A stretch of 64,000 nucleotides of DNA. Source: Streptomyces sp. NBS 14/10 (GTDB taxonomy: Bacteria > Actinomycetota > Actinomycetes > Streptomycetales > Streptomycetaceae). This document shows, piece by piece, positions 26,631 through 33,729 of the stretch; within the stretch, counting starts at the first letter, position 1; every line of letters starts with the position of its first letter. The position numbers and the translations under genes are program-made. Location: NCBI RefSeq assembly GCF_002224125.1, contig NZ_NCSM01000054.1:123625-187624 (forward strand), read 5' to 3'. The notes beneath the pieces were generated by a model that was given only the letters and a program-made list of their open reading frames with translations, ran no database searches and was not told the DNA's origin.

Positions 26631-27332
26631 TCATTCCTGGTGGGGGGAGCGCAGCCGCTCCCGGATGTTGCCGAAGTGATCGCGGACGGCGGCCTCGGCA
26701 CGTACGACATCGCCGGTACGGACCGCCTCCAGGATCTCCCGGTGCTGCCGGCAGGTGACCTTGGGATCGGTGTGCAGATCCACCAGATCGGTGCGCACCC
26801 GGTGGAAGGCGTCCCAGAACGCCTCCAGCATCTCGCTGAGCAGCAGACTGTCCAGGCCGCGGTGGAGGGCGGCGTGGAAGGCCCGGTCGGTGTCCGCGCG
26901 TACGGCGCCCTCGGCGGCCTCCGCCTCCATCCGCTCGACCAGGGCGTCCAGCTCGGCCAGGTCGGTCTGCGGTATTCGCCCGGCCAGCCGTGCGATCAGC
27001 CCGGTCTCCACCGCCTCGCGCAGCTCCAGCAGCTGGAGCAGGCTGTCCTCGCCGCGGTAGTGGCCGGCGACGGTGCGGAAGATCAGCCCCTCGATCATCG
27101 GGCCCATCGACATGGGCCCGACGTAGGTGCCGAAGCCATGGCGGATCTCCACGATGTTCATGGCCTGCAGCCCCTTGAGGGCTTCGCGCACGGAGTTGCG
27201 GCTGACGCCGAGCAGTTCCATCAGCTCGGTTTCGGTCGGCAGCGGGGCGCCGGAGGGCAGCCGCTGGTCGACGATCAGGCGCTTGATGCGCTCCTGGATG
27301 TCGCTCGCCATGCCGCGATTGTGCGCCGCCAC
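26631..27332 (-). CDS. GntR/FadR-type transcriptional regulator (FCD domain)
   Basis: A 233-residue regulator with an N-terminal winged helix (IQERIKRLIVDQRLPSGAPLPTETELMELLGVSRNSVREAL) and a C-terminal all-helical FCD ligand domain containing the metal/ligand residues of the type DRAFHAALHRG and CRQHREILEAV. The GTG at 27332 follows GGAGGTGG; ATG 27311 is the alternative. In Streptomyces this family controls sugar-acid or organic-acid catabolism. No obvious target operon lies next to it; the neighbours are cslA and a tRNA gene. Confidence 0.88.
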   Translation of the reverse strand: MAAHNRGMASDIQERIKRLIVDQRLPSGAPLPTETELMELLGVSRNSVREALKGLQAMNIVEIRHGFGTYVGPMSMGPMIEGLIFRTVAGHYRGEDSLLQLLELREAVETGLIARLAGRIPQTDLAELDALVERMEAEAAEGAVRADTDRAFHAALHRGLDSLLLSEMLEAFWDAFHRVRTDLVDLHTDPKVTCRQHREILEAVRTGDVVRAEAAVRDHFGNIRERLRSPHQE

Positions 27333-27370
27333 AGCCACCTCCGATCGCGTCAGCTTACCGGGAACGCAAC

Positions 27371-27400
27371 AGGGGCTCCTCGGCGAACCGAGAAACCCCT
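27371..27400 (-). terminator. hairpin downstream of tRNA-Lys
   Basis: A 13-bp stem with two mismatches and a CGAA loop (arms AGGGGCTCCTCGG and CCGAGAAACCCCT) follows the tRNA gene on the minus strand. It is the likely tRNA transcript end and separates it from the regulator gene. Confidence 0.6.
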
Positions 27401-27420
27401 GGTCAGTGGCGTAAGCCAAG

Positions 27421-27494
27421 TGCGCCGCCAGGGACTCGAACCCCGGACCCGCTGATTAAGAGTCAGCTGCTCTAACCAACTGAGCTAGCGGCGC
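27421..27494 (-). tRNA. tRNA-Lys (CUU anticodon)
   Basis: The minus strand folds into a complete tRNA: acceptor stem GCGCCGC/GCGGCGC with discriminator A, D-arm AGCTCAGTTGGTTAGAGC, anticodon loop CTCTTAA with anticodon CTT, and T-loop GGTTCGAGTCC. The 74-nt length excludes the CCA end, which is not encoded. CUU reads AAG, the dominant lysine codon in high-GC DNA. Confidence 0.97.
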
Positions 27495-27560
27495 CTGCTG
27501 ACGGATGAATCCTACCCGACCTGGAGGGGTGCTCCGGGCAGCGCGCTTCGTCGCGCTTCA

Positions 27561-27595
27561 TTGGTATGGACATCTCCTGTATTTGGTATGGACAT
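27561..27595 (+). repeat. two direct repeats upstream of the AA10 gene
   Basis: TTGGTATGGACAT occurs at 27561-27573 and again at 27583-27595, a 22-bp period (two helical turns). Direct repeats with TGGT...GAC bases are a feature of Streptomyces chitin- and cellulose-degradation promoters, so this may be a regulator site. It is inferred. Confidence 0.5.
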
Positions 27596-27621
27596 GACCA
27601 AGAAATCGCGGTTACTCTGCG

Positions 27622-27638
27622 ACTTGGTCTAGACCGCA
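27622..27638. promoter_or_regulatory. putative DasR-responsive element (dre)
   Basis: The sequence ACTTGGTCTAGACCGCA matches the DasR operator consensus (ACTGGTCTAGACCA-type) with its central TGGTCTAGACC palindrome nearly intact. It lies 48 bp upstream of the AA10 monooxygenase start. DasR is the Streptomyces N-acetylglucosamine-responsive repressor, so this gene is probably coupled to amino-sugar availability. Confidence 0.7.
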
Positions 27639-27685
27639 CAGCACTCGGCTCGCCGAAGCACTCCCCACGTCTTCAGGAGCGAAGC

Positions 27686-28279
27686 ATGCGCAAGAAGATC
27701 AGCGCCGCTGTGATCGGCATCGGGCTCGCGGCGGTCTCCGTTCTCACCACCGGCGGCAGCGCCTCCAGTCACGCCTACACCGACTCGCCCATCAGCCGCC
27801 AGAAGCTGTGTGCCAACGGCACCGTCACCAACTGCGGCGACATCCAGTACGAACCGCAGAGCGTCGAGGGCCCCAAGGGCTTCCCGTCCGGCGGTCCGGC
27901 CGACGGCACGATCTGTGCGGGTGGCAACAGCCGGTTCTCCCAGCTGGACGACCCGCGCGGCGGCCAGTGGCCGACCACCAAGCTCACCGCCGGGCAGAGC
28001 TACACCTTCACCTGGCGCTTCACCGCCTCGCACGCCACGACGGACTTCAAGTACTTCATCACCAAGAACGGCTGGAACCCCAACTCGAAGCTCACCCGCG
28101 CGAGCCTGGACTCCACCCCGTTCCTGACCGTTCCGTACAACGGCCAGCGGCCACCGTCCACGCTCTCCCACTCGGGCACCATCCCGAGCGGGAAGACCGG
28201 CAGGCATCTGATCCTCGCCGTGTGGACCGTCGCCGACACCTCGAACGCCTTCTACGCCTGCTCGGACGTGCAGTTCTGA
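27686..28279 (+). CDS. lpmP: AA10 lytic polysaccharide monooxygenase (LpmP-like)
   Basis: A 197-residue secreted copper enzyme that oxidatively cleaves chitin or cellulose-like polymers. The signal peptide ends at Ser28, exposing His29 (HAYTDSP), the first ligand of the copper histidine brace; the second is the His in RFTASHATTDF. The protein is a single catalytic domain without binding module. ATG 27686 has AGGAG 7 bp upstream. It sits close to cslA-glxA, as its homologue does in S. coelicolor/S. lividans, and is suited to act on the same hyphal glycan or on chitin. A DasR-like site precedes it. Confidence 0.92.
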   Translation: MRKKISAAVIGIGLAAVSVLTTGGSASSHAYTDSPISRQKLCANGTVTNCGDIQYEPQSVEGPKGFPSGGPADGTICAGGNSRFSQLDDPRGGQWPTTKLTAGQSYTFTWRFTASHATTDFKYFITKNGWNPNSKLTRASLDSTPFLTVPYNGQRPPSTLSHSGTIPSGKTGRHLILAVWTVADTSNAFYACSDVQF

Positions 28280-28316
28280 CCCCTTTTTCCGGGGCTCGGT
28301 CCGCCAACCGAACGGC

Positions 28317-28348
28317 GCGGGGCCCGGCCCGTCAGGACCGGGCCCCGC
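28317..28348. terminator. bidirectional hairpin after the AA10 gene
   Basis: A perfect 11-bp stem (GCGGGGCCCGG / CCGGGCCCCGC) with a 10-base loop sits between the convergent AA10 and DUF397 genes. Confidence 0.75.
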
Positions 28349-28354
28349 ATCATC

Positions 28355-28603
28355 TCAGGCGTCGTATAAGCCCGCCTTCACGCCACGTACGAAGGCGGCC
28401 CAGACGGCCGGGGCGGCGCCCAGGACCGCGTCCGGGTCGTCGCTTTCGCGCAGTCGGACCAGGCCGCCCCATGCGGCGACCTCGACACACTGGCCCTCGC
28501 CCACGGAGTGCGAGGACTTGCGCCAGCGCGGACGCGGACGCGGGGACGGGGATGGATTCGGGGACAGGTCATGCTGGTTCTCGGGCACTCTTGAGGTGTT
28601 CAC
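28355..28603 (-). CDS. DUF397 small protein
   Basis: An 82-residue protein of the DUF397 type: WRKSSHSVGEGQCVEVA, VRLRESDDPDAVLG and AFVRGVKAGLYDA are the family blocks. The first 27 residues are Pro/Ser/Arg-rich. The GTG start at 28603 lies 35 bp inside the end of the upstream regulator gene, so the two are coupled. In Streptomyces such proteins pair with a neighbouring XRE/DUF5753 regulator (WhiJ-type loci), apparently modulating its activity. Confidence 0.88.
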   Translation of the reverse strand: MNTSRVPENQHDLSPNPSPSPRPRPRWRKSSHSVGEGQCVEVAAWGGLVRLRESDDPDAVLGAAPAVWAAFVRGVKAGLYDA

Positions 28604-29504
28604 GGTGTGGGGCCCTCTTTCCTAAGAGACCGGCGATGAGGGCCTTCGTCTCCTCCGTCGACAGCGCGCTGTCGACGATGTGGTCGAAGGCGTCGGCGAA
28701 GACTTTGACGTCGTCGACTCCTTCGACGTATACGGGGCCGCGCAGGTTCTCCTGGGTGACCACATCCGGCATCGGACCGGGAAACCCGACGATTGTGAAG
28801 GCGCCCGCGTCCCCCGGGTTGGGCGCCGCGTCGATCGGCATCACCTGCAGCGTGACCGTGGGCCAGTCCGCGACGTCAAGCAGCCGCCGCAACTGTTCGT
28901 CCATGATGGCCGGGCGGCCGGAGAAACGCCGGTGGAGGGCGGCCTCGTGGATCACCGCCCACAGCCGCAGCGGAGCGCGCGGACGGGTCAGCACCGCCTG
29001 GCGGGCCAGCCGCACCTCGGCGAGCGCCGCGACCTCCGCCTCGCTGCGCGCGACCGCGTTGGCGGCGATCGTCTCCCGGGCGTAGTCGGGCGTCTGCAGC
29101 AGCCCGGGGACGACCAGCGGGGCGAAGTCGCGGACGCATTCGGCGTCGCTCTCCAGCGAGATGTAGTCGGCGTACGCGGGGGCGACCACGCCGCGGTAGG
29201 TCTGCCACCAGCCGCGTTTCCCGGCGTCCTTGGCCAGCCTCTCGAGCGCCGCGCGGACTTCGGAGTCGCTGATGGCGTAGGCCTCCAGCAGGGTGGCGAC
29301 CTCCGCGGCGCGGATGGTCGCGTTCGCGTTCTCTATCCGGGACAGCTTCGGGGCGCTCCAGCGGCGGGCGCCCGTACGTCCCCTTTGGGCCGCGTTCAGC
29401 GCCTGCGCGGCCGCGTCCAGTGTCATCCCCGCTTCGGTACGCAGCTTCCGCAGAGTGGACCCCAGCCGCCTGCGCCGCACGGTGGGCACTGGGTGGTAGG
29501 ACAT
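28569..29504 (-). CDS. XRE family regulator with DUF5753 (WhiJ-like)
   Basis: A 311-residue regulator. The N-terminal helix-turn-helix (about 10-65; LGSTLRKLRTEAGMTLDAAAQAL and WSAPKLSRIENANATI) is followed by the DUF5753 domain (from about 100; ISLESDAECVRDFAPLVVPGLLQTPDYAR, HEAALHRRFSG). Homologues regulate developmental or antibiotic genes with a DUF397 partner, encoded just downstream. A divergent histidine-kinase-like ATPase gene completes the usual trio. ATG 29504 is chosen; its ribosome binding site is weak. Confidence 0.92.
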   Translation of the reverse strand: MSYHPVPTVRRRRLGSTLRKLRTEAGMTLDAAAQALNAAQRGRTGARRWSAPKLSRIENANATIRAAEVATLLEAYAISDSEVRAALERLAKDAGKRGWWQTYRGVVAPAYADYISLESDAECVRDFAPLVVPGLLQTPDYARETIAANAVARSEAEVAALAEVRLARQAVLTRPRAPLRLWAVIHEAALHRRFSGRPAIMDEQLRRLLDVADWPTVTLQVMPIDAAPNPGDAGAFTIVGFPGPMPDVVTQENLRGPVYVEGVDDVKVFADAFDHIVDSALSTEETKALIAGLLGKRAPHREHLKSAREPA

Positions 29505-29656
29505 GTCGCCAGTCTGACGTATCGCCAACTACAACCACCAGGCGGCATATGCCAGTCTTGCGTGAGTGGGTCGAAACATTGCGAGTAGCACGGACATGGG
29601 ACAGGATCGCCTGTGCGACACGGCAGCGCGCCGTGCCTTGGAGGGCCCTGGACGAC

Positions 29657-30085
29657 ATGGCAGAGAACATCCCGCAGGGGGCACCGCCCGGCGGTAGCTG
29701 GGGGCGATACGAGCTGCGCCTGCGCGTCCATCCGCAGACACTCGCGGACGTGCGCCGCGTCGTGGGTGCGCGGCTGCGCCAGTGGGGCCGCGAGGAGTTG
29801 ATCACCGCGGCGGCGATGTGCGTCACCGAGCTGCTCTCCAACGTCCACAAGCACGCTGCCTCGCCCGACTGTGTGCTCACCCTCGAGAACCGCCCGTACG
29901 GCATACGGGCCTCCGTCACCGACAGCGAGTCCTCGCTGCCGGTGGTCAAGGAGCCCGACTTCCTCTCCGAGAGCGGGCGGGGGATGTTTCTGCTCAGCAA
30001 GACGGCCGACGAATGGGGCACGGACCTCAACACCACCGGGAAGACGGTCTGGTTCACGCTTCGCGCGGAATCGGTCGGTCCGTGA
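29657..30085 (+). CDS. anti-sigma-type ATP-binding protein (HATPase_c_2)
   Basis: A 142-residue GHKL ATPase domain like RsbW/SpoIIAB and AbaA-type regulators. The N-box is ELLSNVHKHA, the G1 box VTDSESSLPVV and the G2 region SGRGMFLLSKTAD. No sensor or membrane segment. The frame extends upstream to 29420 with an ATG at 29549, but ATG 29657 (GGAGGG 11 bp upstream) gives the usual family length. It is divergent from the XRE regulator, as in whiJ-like loci. Confidence 0.82.
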   Translation: MAENIPQGAPPGGSWGRYELRLRVHPQTLADVRRVVGARLRQWGREELITAAAMCVTELLSNVHKHAASPDCVLTLENRPYGIRASVTDSESSLPVVKEPDFLSESGRGMFLLSKTADEWGTDLNTTGKTVWFTLRAESVGP

Positions 30086-30140
30086 GCCGCCGTTCGGTAG
30101 CGTGCCGTTCCGGAGTGGTGTGCGAGCCGGGGAGGGGCCC

Positions 30141-30560
30141 ATGGATCCGGTGACGGCGGGTGCGCTGATCGCGGCGGTCAACGCGGTGGTGTCCGGGGCC
30201 GGGGGTGAGGCGGGCCGACGGGCGCTCGAGGCGCTGGGCGCGCTGTCCCGCAGGGTGCTGCGGCGGAACCCGTCCGATCCGGCGGGCGGCCCGGGCGTCG
30301 ATCCGGCGGGCGATGGTGAGCCCGTCGCGATTCCGTACGACGACCCGGAGCGGCTGCGCCGACTGGCCGAGTTGCTGGTCGAACGAGCCCGGCAGGACCC
30401 CGAGTTGGGGCGCGATCTGGCGGCCTGGATGAGCCGGTACGGAACGCCGGCCCAAGAGGTCGGCACCGTCCACAATTCCATCTCGGGTGATGCGCGGATC
30501 ACCGGGCCGGTTATCCAAGGCCGGGATTTCCAGGGACCGATCAGCTTCGGCTCGCAGTGA
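30141..30560 (+). CDS. hypothetical protein with C-terminal beta-strand tag
   Basis: A 139-residue protein, ATG at 30141 with GGGGAGGGG upstream. The first 45 residues form a small amphipathic helix pair (DPVTAGALIAAVNAVVSG), the middle is a charged helix (DDPERLRRLAELLVERARQD), and the end (VHNSISGDARITGPVIQGRDF) is a short beta-repeat motif also seen at domain junctions of large Streptomyces signalling proteins. It may be an orphan of such a protein or a small adaptor. Function unknown. Confidence 0.7.
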   Translation: MDPVTAGALIAAVNAVVSGAGGEAGRRALEALGALSRRVLRRNPSDPAGGPGVDPAGDGEPVAIPYDDPERLRRLAELLVERARQDPELGRDLAAWMSRYGTPAQEVGTVHNSISGDARITGPVIQGRDFQGPISFGSQ

Positions 30561-30920
30561 CTCACCCCCGGACGGGGGTACCCGGGCGCCCGTCGGCGGC
30601 TGGCAGCAAGCGGACAGCGGCCCCGGCCGCCGCTCGCCCAGTGTGGCCGGGCGGCTGCGCTGGGTGGTGTGCGGGCGACCGGGTGGCGCGGATACACGCA
30701 ACTTCCTGACATACCGCGTGTCGTTGCGCACGCGAGGCGTTGCGGTAGGGTCTGACACGCCGTCATTTGCCTACTCTTTACCTGACTCGCTGCGTTGACG
30801 CCGTCGCTGTGTGCGAATTACTGTCGTCAATGGAATTGCATAGCGTTTTTTGCTCCAAGAAATTCTCGAACCAGGCTCGAATTTCAGAAAACAGGTCGCC
30901 TTCGCCCTGCAGGGGAAGTC
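30561..30920. other. 360-bp gene-free region before the first LuxR-type regulator
   Basis: No coding sequence is supported here. The right half (30770-30900) is distinctly less GC-rich than the surroundings and contains a T-run (GCGTTTTTTGCTCC near 30843) and several TTGACG/TTGC-like hexamers, so it probably holds the promoter of the regulator that starts at 30921. I could not define the exact boxes. Confidence 0.5.
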
Positions 30921-31751
30921 ATGGTTGGTCTTGCGAGGATGCCCGAGCCGTCGCCCGAGCGCGGGGCGGCCGGTGCCGCGGGCTCCGACCATGTGGAGCG
31001 GGCGCTGCTGGCGGCCCATGACCTGATCGAGTCCGTGGTGACCCGGCACCGGCAGGACCAGGCCCGCCAGTCGTGGGTGCGGGCCGGGCCCGGCCGGCCG
31101 TCGGCCGCCGAGGCCGCCGACCGGCTCATCGCCGGAGCCGAGCGGACCGTTGCCGTCGTGCTCTCCGGCGACCCGGAGCAGGAGGACGCCGTCTGCGCGG
31201 CCCTCGCCCGCCCGCCCCGCCCCGGCCGCGAGGGCGTCGCCGTCCGGTTGCTGTGCCTGCCGGACGCCCTGGCCGGCCCGCGGATACCGGTGCTGGCGCG
31301 CACCGACCCGCGCTGTGAGGCGCGGACGGCCGACGGGGCGTTACCCGAAACCCTGCTCGTCGACGGCCGGATCGGCTACGTACGGCCGGAGACGGGCCCG
31401 GGACTCGACTCCGAGCCCGGGTCGCAGCGGGCCGTACCGCCGGTTTCGCTCGTGGAGGACGCGGCCACGGTGCAGGCCCTGGACCTGATGTTCGCCGGGG
31501 CATGGGGGAACGCGGCGGCGCTCGCCGAGCCCTCGCGCCCGCCCGGACGGCTGTGCACCGACACCGCGCTGCGGATCCTGGAGTGTCTGCGGGCCGGGGT
31601 CACCGATGAGGTGGCCGCCCGCGACCTCAAGGTGTCGCTGCGCACCTACCGCCGCTACGTCGCGGAGATCATGCGCGAGCTGGGGGCGCATTCCCGGTTC
31701 CAGGCGGGGGTACGAGCGGTGGAGACGGGGCTTTTGCCAAGCCGCCCCTGA
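30921..31751 (+). CDS. LuxR-type (HTH) transcriptional regulator, paralogue 1
   Basis: A 276-residue regulator. The C-terminal 60 residues are a LuxR/GerE-like helix-turn-helix (GVTDEVAARDLKVSLRTYRR, then HSRFQAGVRAVETG). The N-terminal two thirds resemble the effector domain of TrmB-like or phospholipase-D-fold regulators (DHVERALLAAHDLIESVVTRHR at the start; CLPDALAGPRIPVL later). There is no P-loop, so it is not a LAL ATPase. The ATG at 30921 follows GGGGAAG. One codon is TTA (31341-31343), predicting bldA dependence. Two paralogues are in the window (31807 and 45644); the last is next to the biosynthetic operon. Confidence 0.85.
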   Translation: MVGLARMPEPSPERGAAGAAGSDHVERALLAAHDLIESVVTRHRQDQARQSWVRAGPGRPSAAEAADRLIAGAERTVAVVLSGDPEQEDAVCAALARPPRPGREGVAVRLLCLPDALAGPRIPVLARTDPRCEARTADGALPETLLVDGRIGYVRPETGPGLDSEPGSQRAVPPVSLVEDAATVQALDLMFAGAWGNAAALAEPSRPPGRLCTDTALRILECLRAGVTDEVAARDLKVSLRTYRRYVAEIMRELGAHSRFQAGVRAVETGLLPSRP

Positions 31752-31806
31752 AGCACTCGAGACCTGACCATGTCGCGAGGCGGGACGACGAAGCGATGAC
31801 CAGACG

Positions 31807-32631
31807 ATGACGGACCAGATGACGGAACGGATCACGGAACGGATTGCGGACCGGATCACCGAGCCGACCGCCGGGGTCGAGGACGCCCTCGACCGCACCC
31901 TGCAAGAGGTGCGCAGCCTCTTACAGTCCACCGTTCACGAACACCGGGCCCGGCAGGCCAGAAGCGAGCTGTTCACCGAGGTGGGCGCGGCCGACGCGGC
32001 CTTTCTCGCCGCCGCCGAACAGGTCGTCGGCCAGGCCGTGCACAGCGTGGACGCCGCGTTCCCGGAGCCCACGGCCCGGCCGGCGGCCGACCACGCGGCC
32101 CTGCACACCCTGGTCTCGGGCCTCGGCGACGCCATTGACGTACGGGTGCTGCGCACCCGGCCGCCGGTCGACCCCGGCCCCCCGCTCGGGCCGGGCGGCG
32201 GCCTCGGGGCCCGCCCGCCGCAGATCCGGATCGCGGCGGTGGCGCTGCCCACGGCCGTGATCGCCGACGGCCGGACCGCCCTGGTGTGCGCGGACTCGGC
32301 CGACGGGCGGCAGGCATCGGTCGTCCAGGACCCGGCCGTGGTCGCGGCCCTGCACGCCATGTTCGGCAACCTCTGGCGCTCCGCCGCGCCCGCCGCCCGC
32401 CCGCTCGACTTCGGCAACCGCGCCCGCACCGAGATGGTGCGGCGGGTGCTGCGGCGGCTGGGCGACGGGGTCACGGACGAGGCGGCGGCGCGGGAGCTGG
32501 CGATCTCGGTGCGCACCTACCGCCGCTACGTCACCGGAATCCTGGAGTTACTCGAGGTGAACTCCCGTTTTCAGGCCGGGGTGCGCGCCTGTGAGCTCGG
32601 CATCCTCGACCGATTCTCCACCGGTGGATGA
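31807..32631 (+). CDS. LuxR-type (HTH) transcriptional regulator, paralogue 2
   Basis: A 274-residue paralogue of the upstream regulator with the same layout: N-terminal effector region (EDALDRTLQEVRSLLQSTVHEHRAR), then VTDEAAARELAISVRTYRRYV and NSRFQAGVRACELG at the end. It lies 55 bp downstream, so the pair looks like a tandem duplication that has diverged. The N-terminus MTERITERIADRITE is itself a short repeat. Two TTA codons (31921-31923 and 32548-32550) make bldA-controlled translation likely. The target is unknown; the cluster at 46.8 kb is the obvious candidate. Confidence 0.85.
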   Translation: MTDQMTERITERIADRITEPTAGVEDALDRTLQEVRSLLQSTVHEHRARQARSELFTEVGAADAAFLAAAEQVVGQAVHSVDAAFPEPTARPAADHAALHTLVSGLGDAIDVRVLRTRPPVDPGPPLGPGGGLGARPPQIRIAAVALPTAVIADGRTALVCADSADGRQASVVQDPAVVAALHAMFGNLWRSAAPAARPLDFGNRARTEMVRRVLRRLGDGVTDEAAARELAISVRTYRRYVTGILELLEVNSRFQAGVRACELGILDRFSTGG

Positions 32632-32703
32632 ACCCGTGGATGAAACGGAACGATTTCCTTGTTCCCCATCACATTGTGATCCTGAGCGGGCTGGCGATAG
32701 GTT

Positions 32704-32717
32704 GCACGCGGGCGTGC
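32704..32717. promoter_or_regulatory. inverted repeat upstream of the ABC permease
   Basis: GCACGC-GG-GCGTGC is a perfect 6-bp inverted repeat around two bases, 43 bp before the permease start. It could be an operator or a leader hairpin. I looked for a TPP riboswitch because the transporter is ThiY-like and did not find its conserved elements. Confidence 0.4.
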
Positions 32718-32759
32718 CGGGAGATCTGGCAACAGCCGGTAATACAAGGGGATTTGGGG

Positions 32760-33698
32760 ATGACGCAAGGGCGCGGAAGGGGTGCGACCGCCACGGCGGG
32801 CGCCAGTGGCGGACCGGGAACGGAACCGTCGCATTCACCCCGGCCCGGACAGGTACGAAAGTCCGGGAAGAACAGCGGAAAAGCATCGCACGCGGGTCGC
32901 TCGAGTCAAAGCCCCAAGGGGGCACACGGCCGCCGAGTTCGCAGGAACAGGGCCGGATCCGCGACCCGGGGGGTGCTCCCGCCGCTCGTATTCGGGCTGG
33001 CCCTGCTCATCGTATGGGATCTTGCCATCCGTATCGGCGCCGTGGACACGTTCTACCTTCCGGCGCCGTACGACCTGGCGAAATATTTCGTCGACGAGTT
33101 CCTGCACGGCGATCTGCGCGACTACACCAAGGAGACGGTGTGGGAGGCGCTGGCGGGCAGCGGCATGGGGCTCGGAGTCGCCCTGCCGCTCGGCTATCTC
33201 ATTGCTCGCAGTGAGCTCGCGGCCGCGGCCCTCGAGCCGTATCTGGCCGCTTCGCAGGCGGTGCCCGCGGTGGCCCTGGCCCCGCTGTTCGCGCTGTGGC
33301 TCGGCTATGGGCTGCTGCCCATCGCCGTGCTGTGCGCGCTGCTGGTCTTCTTCCCCATCCTGGTGAACACCGTGCTGGGCTTGCGCTCGCTGGACCCCGA
33401 TGTGATGGGGGCGGCGCGCGTGGACGGCGTGGGGTGGTGGGGGATGCTGTGGTACATCGAGTTTCCGCTCGCGCTGCCCAGCATCCTCACGGGGGTGCGC
33501 AATGGCTTCACCCTGTCCATCACCGGTGCGGTGGTCGGCGAGTTCGTCATGGGCGGCGAGGGGCTTGGACAGCTCCTCTCGGTCCAGCGACAGGAGGCCG
33601 ACACCATCGGGCTGTTCTCGACGCTCGTCATGCTCGCACTTCTCGCCGCCGGCTTCTATGGCGTCATTCGCCTGGTCGAGCGGCTCGTACAGCGCTGA
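32760..33698 (+). CDS. ABC transporter permease (SsuC/ThiX type)
   Basis: A 312-residue binding-protein-dependent transport permease. The first 75 residues are polar, Ser/Gly/Arg-rich and cytoplasmic; then six transmembrane segments (starting VLPPLVFGLALLIVWDLAI) with the cytoplasmic EAA-type loop GAARVDGVGWWGMLWYIEFPLALP that docks the ATPase. It belongs with the aliphatic-sulfonate/pyrimidine-precursor importers. ATG 32760 follows AAGGGG. The substrate-binding protein gene is 31 bp downstream; no ATPase gene is in the neighbourhood. Confidence 0.88.
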   Translation: MTQGRGRGATATAGASGGPGTEPSHSPRPGQVRKSGKNSGKASHAGRSSQSPKGAHGRRVRRNRAGSATRGVLPPLVFGLALLIVWDLAIRIGAVDTFYLPAPYDLAKYFVDEFLHGDLRDYTKETVWEALAGSGMGLGVALPLGYLIARSELAAAALEPYLAASQAVPAVALAPLFALWLGYGLLPIAVLCALLVFFPILVNTVLGLRSLDPDVMGAARVDGVGWWGMLWYIEFPLALPSILTGVRNGFTLSITGAVVGEFVMGGEGLGQLLSVQRQEADTIGLFSTLVMLALLAAGFYGVIRLVERLVQR

Positions 33699-33729
33699 CT
33701 GACATCTTCCACTCATTGAGGAGAAGTAC

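Noticed and set aside
31807..32631. LAL-type (ATP-binding large LuxR) regulator
   Set aside because: The proteins are only about 275 residues long with no P-loop; only the C-terminal HTH is LuxR-like.
32632..32759. TPP riboswitch upstream of the ThiY-like transporter
   Set aside because: None of the conserved THI-box segments (CTGAGA, ACCTGATC-type) could be placed; only a small GCACGC inverted repeat is there.
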